Positions 7,816-12,050 of a stretch of DNA of 12,050 bases are shown in pieces. Origin of the DNA: Deltaproteobacteria bacterium (GTDB taxonomy: Bacteria; Desulfobacterota; Desulfobacteria; Desulfobacterales; JAFDFH01); contig JAFDFH010000133.1 of NCBI GenBank assembly GCA_019309945.1, positions 1 through 12,050 of the forward strand. Direction: 5' to 3'. Below the pieces are notes generated by a model, which worked only from the letters and a program-made list of their open reading frames with translations, did not search any database and was not told where the DNA came from. Each line of letters begins with the position of its first letter. The stretch's first letter is position 1. The translations under genes were made by a program, and so were the position numbers.

Positions 7816-8520
7816 ATGTCTGGTAAAATTCGCTGGTTGGGTCATTCCTTTGTCGAGTTTACAACCGCCGATGATAAAGTCATTCTTTTTGACCCGTGGA
7901 CCAAGGAAGATGGCAATCCGACCTGTCCTATTGAAACGGATGATATCGAACGTGCCGATCTGGTGCTCATTAGCCATGACCATTTTGACCATATCGGTTC
8001 GGCCGCGGCTGTTTGTAATAAGACAGGGGCCTTATTGGGTGGGCCCGTTCAGACAATGAAACGCCTGATTGATGAGGGCTTTAACGAAGCGCAGGTGGTT
8101 AATTTCGGGTTTGGTTATATGGTCGGCGGTGGGGTCGAGCTTGACTGGGTGCAGGTCACGGCAACGCCTGCCTTTCACTCATCGGATACGGCCTGTGCGT
8201 TAGGCAACATCGCAACAGTGCTTGATGGGACCACTGTCTACCATGCGGGCGACACCAGCCTGTTCTCTGAAATGGAACTTTACGGAAGGCTTTACCCAAT
8301 TGATGTGGCTATTCTGCCAATCGGCGGTACATTTACAATGGATGCGTATCAGGCCGGCGAGGCCGTTAAAATGATAAAACCCAAGATGGTAATGCCGATT
8401 CATTACGCTTCATTTCCCATTATTGCAAAAACCGCCGACGAGTTCGTCAAACAGTGTGGCGCAAAGGCCCCGAACGTGAAGCTGCTTATCCCTGCTGTTG
8501 GTGAGAGCGTAAACATATAG
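7816..8520 (+). CDS. UPF0173-type metal-dependent hydrolase (metallo-beta-lactamase fold)
   Basis: This is a cytoplasmic metallo-beta-lactamase-fold hydrolase of the UPF0173 type; the physiological substrate of the family is not firmly known. The 234-residue product has a compact domain with all expected metal ligands: the H-x-H-x-D-H motif in SHDHFDHIG (His54, His56, Asp58, His59), a histidine in PAFHSS (His121), the bridging aspartate in HAGDTSLF (Asp146), and the last histidine in MPIHYASF (His196). It has no signal peptide. ATG 7816 is chosen because AAAGGAGG lies five bases ahead; an in-frame upstream extension to 7738 would add non-conserved sequence. The gene stands alone, and its stop codon lies one base before a palindromic element. 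Sequence on both sides belongs to one repeat family in inverted orientation. The product itself looks intact. Confidence 0.92.
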   Translation: MSGKIRWLGHSFVEFTTADDKVILFDPWTKEDGNPTCPIETDDIERADLVLISHDHFDHIGSAAAVCNKTGALLGGPVQTMKRLIDEGFNEAQVVNFGFGYMVGGGVELDWVQVTATPAFHSSDTACALGNIATVLDGTTVYHAGDTSLFSEMELYGRLYPIDVAILPIGGTFTMDAYQAGEAVKMIKPKMVMPIHYASFPIIAKTADEFVKQCGAKAPNVKLLIPAVGESVNI

Positions 8521-8521
8521 A

Positions 8522-8666
8522 TAGTGCCCATCCAGAAACGGTCTTTTTGCCCAATCTCTACGTTATGCTCAAAATTTTATCCTCGGAATATCAACTATAT
8601 GCCTGCGGTAAAATTTTTCGCAGGCCTTGATCTCGAACAAAAATCCTCGTTTCTGGACGGGCACTA
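8522..8666. repeat. 145-bp palindromic extragenic element (MITE/REP-like)
   Basis: The ends are imperfect inverted repeats. TAGTGCCCATCCAGAAACG starts at 8522, and the other end read in reverse is TAGTGCCCGTCCAGAAACG, one mismatch in 19. An inner hairpin is formed by GCCTGCG (8601-8607) and CGCAGGC (8619-8625) with an 11-base loop. There is no room for a transposase gene. It lies between the stop of the UPF0173 gene and the convergent DUF2148 gene, where a long stem could act as a two-way transcription terminator. The 53 bp at its right end recur in inverse orientation at 7513-7565. Mobilisation by a transposase acting in trans is possible but not shown. Confidence 0.82.
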
Positions 8667-8671
8667 GATAA

Positions 8672-8708
8672 CTGTTCACGGTTTCGGGGTTCAAAGGTTC
8701 GAGGTTTA
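8672..8708. repeat. short degenerate GGTTCRA-type repeat
   Basis: After the palindromic element there is a run of related short units (GTTCACG, GTTTCGG, GGTTCAAA, GGTTCGAG) with a period of about 7-9 bases. The function is unknown, and a chance low-complexity origin is possible. Confidence 0.35.
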
Positions 8709-8736
8709 ATTGATAAACACCCGTAAAAATCCGTCC

Positions 8737-9255
8737 TTATCTGTCAAAATAGATACTTTTTCCTGAAATGGACAGTGGAATTCCCATCACGAAATCCCAA
8801 TCGACAAGTTCCATATCGCGCGCCACAGCCCCCACACGGTACATGATCCGGTTATCCACATTCAGATTACTGGCAGTTTTAACGGCCGAACCTAATGCGA
8901 TCCCCATGTCAAGCAATCTGAAGGCACAAACAGGCCCCATGAACTCCCCTGCTGCTTTTTCCTGTTCTTCAAGGGTCTTACAATCGGGAAATCCGCAGGC
9001 CCCGCAGTTAAGTCCCAGTACTCTGGCATTTTTAATACCGATCAGTACCACGGCTTCAGACCCGGCTACGTTTTTTCCATCCCGATCAAAATCCTTTTTC
9101 TTGGCCTTCTTGCCGAACTCGATCATGGCATCGGCCAGTCGTTGCAAGCTTTCGCCTTTCAGCACCTTGGTTTGAACAAAATTTTCGCCCTTGCTTTTTG
9201 GAGCGGTAATGGCAGAAATGACCATCAACTGCGCCACGGTATCGATTCCATCCAC
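8737..9255 (-). CDS. DUF2148 ferredoxin-domain protein
   Basis: This is a small predicted iron-sulfur protein of the DUF2148 family, common in anaerobes and archaea; its reaction is unknown. The 172-residue product has an N-terminal helical part with VAQLMVISAITAPKSKGENF (residues 7-26). Four cysteines suited to a [4Fe-4S] cluster follow: Cys84, Cys87 and Cys92 in LNCGACGFPDC, and Cys110 in GPVCAFRLLDMG. The C-terminal part contains ASNLNVDNRIMYRVGAVA and ends in GIPLSISGKSIYFDR. The length fits the family. The start is GTG at 9255, supported by GGAGGT (9266-9261) five bases upstream. No signal peptide is seen, so it should be cytoplasmic and oxygen-sensitive. It stands alone, convergent with the UPF0173 gene. 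Confidence 0.88.
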   Translation of the reverse strand: MDGIDTVAQLMVISAITAPKSKGENFVQTKVLKGESLQRLADAMIEFGKKAKKKDFDRDGKNVAGSEAVVLIGIKNARVLGLNCGACGFPDCKTLEEQEKAAGEFMGPVCAFRLLDMGIALGSAVKTASNLNVDNRIMYRVGAVARDMELVDWDFVMGIPLSISGKSIYFDR

Positions 9256-9315
9256 TGTTTACCTCCTACCATTTAAAGTTGATAAAATATGCTAAAACTG
9301 CTCTATTTAATAGAA

Positions 9316-9330
9316 TCAATTTCAAATTGA
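9316..9330. promoter_or_regulatory. 15-bp perfect palindrome, possible operator
   Basis: TCAATTT, one C, AAATTGA form perfect 7-bp arms. It lies about 60 bp upstream of the GTG of the DUF2148 gene, a suitable distance for binding by a dimeric regulator near a promoter. No cognate regulator is present in the window. Confidence 0.35.
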
Positions 9331-9441
9331 ACGTTTTGAGATTGCTTTTGTAAAAAGATGATAGGGAAAATCCGGCCGGGTGTCAATTGGCATTCAAACA
9401 TCTTTAAGAAACGACCCACTGTGCATGCGGATCAACTGTGG

Positions 9442-9526
9442 GTAACTTCTCAAAAACTTATGGTTAAACCTACCAGTGGAGTCATCCGGCAATTTTTTTC
9501 AAAGCGGACAACTGTTTGAAGCCGTT
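9442..9526 (+). repeat. 85-bp direct repeat, copy 1
   Basis: It begins GTAACTTCTCAAAAACTTAT and ends TTTGAAGCCGTT. It matches 11937-12029 at 81 of 85 aligned positions, copy 2 having an extra 8 bp. Near the 3' side TTCAAA and TTTGAA can pair around GCGGACAACTG. It ends 27 bp ahead of the YhhN start. It may be an element end, a dispersed extragenic repeat, or a leader sequence. Confidence 0.85.
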
Positions 9527-9553
9527 CATTTTTTTATGTGAAAGGAAAAAATC

Positions 9554-10207
9554 ATGGGAAATGGATTGATCGTCATTTTGGCACTAATCTTATTGACTAC
9601 GCTCCTGTATTTAGAAAAAAGGGAAAATCGAAAAGGTCGGCTGCCGACAAAAATCGTTCTTTCCATGCTTTTTGTTGTTGCGGCTTTACTGCAACCCCAT
9701 CCCCTGTTGGCGTATTATCGCTTTCTTCTGCTCGGATTGTTGTTCTGCCTGGTGGGAGACGTTTTTCTGGCCTTGCCCCCGGAAAAAATGTTCCTGGCAG
9801 GCCTGATCTCTTTTTTGCTCGGACATGTTTGTTATGTCGTTGGCTTTTTCTATGTGTCCACCCCAAATGGGTGGACGTTGACAGGAACTCTGGCTACTGT
9901 CGTCGTCAGTGGCGGAATCTATTTGTGGCTCAAACCCCATCTGGGAGCAATGAAGTTTCCGGTCTTTTTTTACGTGGTTGTCATTACGGTTATGCTTTCC
10001 GGTGCGTGGACCGTTCTCGGTGATTCTGGTCTGACACGTTCCGGTCGAATAATGGTTTTTGCCGGTGCCCTTAGCTTTTACTTTTCCGACGTATTTGTTG
10101 CCCGGGACCGCTTTTTAAAATACCAATTTATCAATCGGCTCATCGGGCTGCCGATGTATTATACCGGCCAATTCCTACTGGCTTTTTCCGTCGGCTTATT
10201 AACCTAG
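9554..10207 (+). CDS. YhhN/TMEM86-family integral membrane protein (lysoplasmalogenase-like)
   Basis: This is a polytopic inner-membrane protein of the YhhN/TMEM86 family. Animal members hydrolyse the vinyl-ether bond of lysoplasmalogens; activity of bacterial members is mostly untested. The 217-residue product has about eight hydrophobic segments (roughly 4-20, 33-47, 56-74, 80-101, 108-126, 136-153, 166-181, 199-215). The conserved acidic sites sit in CLVGDVFLALPPEKMF (Asp69) and FYFSDVFVARDRF (Asp179). The family pattern is completed by GHVCYVVGF and the closing YYTGQFLLAFS. The length is normal. ATG 9554 is preceded by AAAGGAAAAAATC, an acceptable ribosome site. No operon partner is seen; the next gene is 420 bp away. 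Confidence 0.87.
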   Translation: MGNGLIVILALILLTTLLYLEKRENRKGRLPTKIVLSMLFVVAALLQPHPLLAYYRFLLLGLLFCLVGDVFLALPPEKMFLAGLISFLLGHVCYVVGFFYVSTPNGWTLTGTLATVVVSGGIYLWLKPHLGAMKFPVFFYVVVITVMLSGAWTVLGDSGLTRSGRIMVFAGALSFYFSDVFVARDRFLKYQFINRLIGLPMYYTGQFLLAFSVGLLT

Positions 10208-10220
10208 CCACGCATAAATT

Positions 10221-10244
10221 CTTCGTGTCTTTGTGCCTTGGTGG
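10221..10244. repeat. 8-bp-period repeat (CTTNGTGN units)
   Basis: Three adjoining units read CTTCGTGT, CTTTGTGC and CTTGGTGG. In reverse this is the NCACNAAG octamer pattern that I recall from intergenic DNA of many environmental bacteria. It follows the YhhN stop by 14 bp. The function is unknown. Confidence 0.6.
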
Positions 10245-10295
10245 CAAATATTTTTGGTTCCGGCTCGTCCGGGTTAAACGTTTTTTCCACTTGCG

Positions 10296-10323
10296 CCCGA
10301 TACCCGATACTGGATGCTCGCTA
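10296..10323. repeat. 7-bp-period repeat
   Basis: Four consecutive 7-bp units are seen: CCCGATA, CCCGATA, CTGGATG and CTCGCTA. The first two are identical and the others diverged. It is one of several short-period arrays in this gap. Confidence 0.5.
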
Positions 10324-10387
10324 ACTCAAAATTGGAATTTTAGCTTCTTTTTATATAATGATTAACATCCTTAATTTTAGGCACTTT

Positions 10388-10457
10388 AGCGCATTTTAGG
10401 CATTTGTAGCTCGGATTTTTACCGTTACAGTTGCCTCAGGGGCCACTTAAATGCGCT
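10388..10457. repeat. 9-bp inverted repeat with a 52-bp loop
   Basis: AGCGCATTT (10388-10396) is exactly complementary to AAATGCGCT (10449-10457). The left arm lies between the two ATTTTAGGCAYTT direct repeats and overlaps the start of the second. It may be a decayed palindromic element. Confidence 0.35.
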
Positions 10458-10627
10458 TTCACCGAAAAACACGAACCGTCATCACGTTAACGAATCTTGG
10501 TTGCGATGTTTGTTGACAAAGGTAAAAAGGCGCTTAGCTTATTTACCGTTGCAAGTTTTGACAGCGATTCGAAAAAACCAGGGTAGGCATCCGCCCATAA
10601 AATAGCGGTTTAGTATGGAGAAAAATA

Positions 10628-11305
10628 ATGCTTTTTGAAACCAAAGAGCAAGTTTTAGAAAAAATACTTTCACAAGAAAAACCCAAATGCCCCCACTGTG
10701 GTCAAGAAATGAGTCTCTGGGAGGTTCCGCCGATTACCTTCAGTGATGGACTCGGATGGGGCACACCCTACCTGTTCGTCTGTTTCAACGATGACTGTCC
10801 TCAGTTCAAGCAGGGATGGGAAGATATACAAGAAAGGTACGCCCATCATGCATCCTACAGGTGTATTTGTTATCCCGGAACGTCCCAATTTGAGTACATG
10901 CCGGTTTTCAGCGCCATGGGAGCCACAGGACAAATTATTGACGATCAGATACTCGCTGCTGAACAGGCACTTAAGGAAGCCATAAAGAAAGGATTTTCAA
11001 TTCTCGCCACCTGTTATGTCGAAAAAGATATGGTTTCGGTTCTAAGAATACTTATGGATGCAACCGAACCGGTACGGGTCAGAATGAAGGCTGCTGAAAT
11101 GATTGGTGATTTTGGTGAACTGGAGGCGATTGAGCCGATTCGTAATCTTAAAATGGGCAATGTAAAGCTTCAGGACAAGATCGAAAAAGCAATTCAAAAA
11201 ATTCATGAGAGGCATTACACCCGCGACTGCCCGTTTTGTTCAGAAATTATTAAGAAGCGCGCAAAGATTTGTAAGCATTGTGGAAAAGAAGTGGCCGGCC
11301 TCTGA
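10628..11305 (+). CDS. two-zinc-ribbon protein with HEAT-like central region
   Basis: I do not recognise a named family. The 225-residue soluble protein has a probable N-terminal zinc ribbon (Cys21 and Cys24 in CPHCGQEM, Cys52 and Cys57 in CFNDDC) and an additional Cys79-x-Cys81 pair. A helical central region at about 103-195 includes DATEPVRVRMKAAEMIGDFG followed by LEAIEPIRNLK, which resembles one or two HEAT-type repeats. A second zinc ribbon closes the protein (Cys201, Cys204, Cys215, Cys218 in CPFC and CKHC). Zinc ribbons with HEAT-like helices suggest protein or nucleic-acid binding rather than catalysis. The start ATG 10628 has GGAG about eight bases upstream. There is no signal peptide. 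It is convergent with the next gene, 15 bp apart, with no obvious terminator between them. Confidence 0.75.
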   Translation: MLFETKEQVLEKILSQEKPKCPHCGQEMSLWEVPPITFSDGLGWGTPYLFVCFNDDCPQFKQGWEDIQERYAHHASYRCICYPGTSQFEYMPVFSAMGATGQIIDDQILAAEQALKEAIKKGFSILATCYVEKDMVSVLRILMDATEPVRVRMKAAEMIGDFGELEAIEPIRNLKMGNVKLQDKIEKAIQKIHERHYTRDCPFCSEIIKKRAKICKHCGKEVAGL

Positions 11306-11320
11306 AGCCAGAACATTTCT

Positions 11321-11860
11321 TTATAAATTCCGCCGCACATTGACGTTCATGCTATCATAGGAACGAAAGATAATCTTTTCTTGCTCCCGTCGTTTTTCCG
11401 GTAATGGCGAAAGTGTGAGCGTATCGAGAACCTTCTTAGCTTCATCTTTGGAGGGAATTGCTCCGAGTCCCGCACCCACCTTTTTGCCCCGCAGCGTATC
11501 TAAAACAATGGCCGTTTTACCGTCTGAAACCACCGCCAATGGAATTTGATATCTATCGAGAAGTCTGGCGGCAGATAGAATTTCCCTTTCCCAGGAACCT
11601 AAAGATGCGGCCACGCACTTTATTACCATGAACCTTTTTCCTTCCACCATCGCCACGAGATCTATCTGGGACCGGTAAACCTCACCGCCGACGACAATCT
11701 CAATATCGGCGTCCACCTCAATATCCCTTTTCGCAAAGCCCTTATCCTCTACCAGTAACCGTTCAACCTTTTGTCGGTTTGCTTCTGATCCGATTTCAGG
11801 TGTCTCTTTTCCGGTAATAAAATCGATAATGGTGTTAAAGGTTTTGCCCTTATCAATCAT
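11321..11860 (-). CDS. stand-alone HsdR N-terminal-like (HSDR_N_2) protein
   Basis: The 179-residue product resembles the PD-(D/E)XK-fold N-terminal domain of type I restriction subunits, without helicase or specificity parts. After an N-terminal helix region (EANRQKVERLLVEDKGF, residues 26-42) the core strands read IEVDADIEIVVGGEVYRSQIDLVAMVEGKRFMVIKCVA. Asp67 fits the conserved Asp. The strand where the family usually has E-x-K reads V-I-K-C-V (Lys81, Val83), so the Glu and catalytic Lys seem replaced. The following helix (SWEREILSAARLLDRYQIP) and AVVSDGKTAIVLDTL match the rest of the fold. Nuclease activity is therefore doubtful and a binding or structural role more likely. No methylase, HsdS or helicase gene is nearby. 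ATG 11860 is the only good start; the ribosome site (AAAGG, about 15 bases upstream) is poor. Confidence 0.75.
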   Translation of the reverse strand: MIDKGKTFNTIIDFITGKETPEIGSEANRQKVERLLVEDKGFAKRDIEVDADIEIVVGGEVYRSQIDLVAMVEGKRFMVIKCVAASLGSWEREILSAARLLDRYQIPLAVVSDGKTAIVLDTLRGKKVGAGLGAIPSKDEAKKVLDTLTLSPLPEKRREQEKIIFRSYDSMNVNVRRNL

Positions 11861-11936
11861 ATAAAACGTCTTTACCTTTCGCGAAGTGATACATTTGAAA
11901 AATGGTAATTTTTGTTCGCGTTCAAGGAATACAAAA

Positions 11937-12029
11937 GTAACTTCTCAAAAACTTATGGTTAAACGGTTAAACCTACCAGCGGAGTCATCCGGTCATTTTT
12001 TTCAAAGCGGGCAACTGTTTGAAGCCGTT
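11937..12029 (+). repeat. 93-bp direct repeat, copy 2
   Basis: This is a same-orientation copy of 9442-9526 with four substitutions and one 8-bp tandem duplication (GGTTAAAC twice, 11958-11973). Such a duplication is typical of replication slippage. The hairpin TTCAAA/TTTGAA near the 3' side is kept, and the only change in its loop is one base (A to G). Together the two copies enclose the YhhN, zinc-ribbon and HsdR-N-like genes. It lies near the window edge, so the gene it precedes is not visible. Confidence 0.85.
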
Positions 12030-12050
12030 TAGGGCGGCTTACAGTGACCC

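Larger units (their letters stand above)
9256..9553. other. divergent intergenic region with a palindrome and a repeat copy
   Basis: This gap separates the minus-strand DUF2148 gene from the plus-strand YhhN gene, so promoters for both are expected, though none is clear. It contains the DUF2148 ribosome site (9261-9266), a perfect palindrome at 9316-9330 and the 85-bp repeat at 9442-9526. No gene was seen. Confidence 0.5.
10208..10627. other. 420-bp gap rich in short-period repeats
   Basis: No gene was found. From left to right the gap holds an 8-bp-period repeat (10221-10244), a 7-bp-period repeat (10296-10323), a direct repeat ATTTTAGGCAYTT (10374-10386 and 10393-10405), and a 9-bp inverted repeat (10388-10396 with 10449-10457). 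Two TTGACA sequences (10513-10518 and 10558-10563) lie ahead of the zinc-ribbon gene. Neither has a good -10 box at 16-18 bases, so no promoter is assigned. Confidence 0.5.

Noticed and set aside
10513..10586. Promoter for the zinc-ribbon gene
   Set aside because: Two TTGACA boxes exist (10513, 10558), but neither has a convincing -10 at 16-18 bases.
11321..11860. Evidence of a complete restriction or defence island
   Set aside because: Only an isolated HsdR-N-like domain is present, with no methylase, specificity subunit, helicase or other defence gene beside it.
1..12050. CRISPR array
   Set aside because: The repeats seen are two-copy blocks or short-period tandem units. None shows regularly spaced identical repeats with unique spacers.

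Overview
The window looks like part of a Gram-negative chromosome, most likely an anaerobic Desulfobacterota-type (former Deltaproteobacteria) genome. This is an inference from the gene families together: a tripartite RND pump, an OmpA-type lipoprotein, a DUF2148 ferredoxin-domain protein, a stand-alone HsdR-N-like protein, and intergenic DNA rich in palindromic and short-period repeats. No rRNA, tRNA or CRISPR array was seen.

Layout. 1-1105 is a decaying region: a REP-associated/IS200-like tyrosine transposase with an in-frame TAA (299-769, +), then a short MerR-like helix-turn-helix gene with an in-frame TGA (812-1105, -). 1139-6527 is an overlapping three-gene operon for an RND efflux pump: outer-membrane factor, membrane-fusion protein, inner-membrane permease. 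The permease is split into two frames at about 5385, and roughly 33-35 residues of periplasmic porter domain appear to be missing there. 6598-7272 (-) is an OmpA-domain lipoprotein with a recognisable promoter and ribosome site. 7513-8666 holds a UPF0173 metallo-hydrolase gene bracketed by a 53-bp sequence in inverted orientation. The right-hand copy belongs to a complete 145-bp palindromic element lying between two convergent genes. 8737-9255 (-) is the DUF2148 protein. 9442-12029 is bracketed by two direct copies of an 85/93-bp repeat and contains a YhhN/TMEM86 membrane protein, a zinc-ribbon/HEAT-like protein and a stand-alone HsdR-N-like protein on the opposite strand.

How the genes work together. 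Only the efflux operon is an evident functional unit, and its permease looks broken. The other genes are single-gene units on alternating strands. Dispersed palindromes and short-period repeats fill most gaps. The most notable signals are three broken genes in the first 6.5 kb, the inverted repeat pair around the hydrolase, and the direct repeat pair around the last three genes. I found no convincing new defence or biosynthetic system. The least-described coding items are the two-zinc-ribbon HEAT-like protein and the HsdR-N-like protein that seems to lack the usual E-x-K residues.
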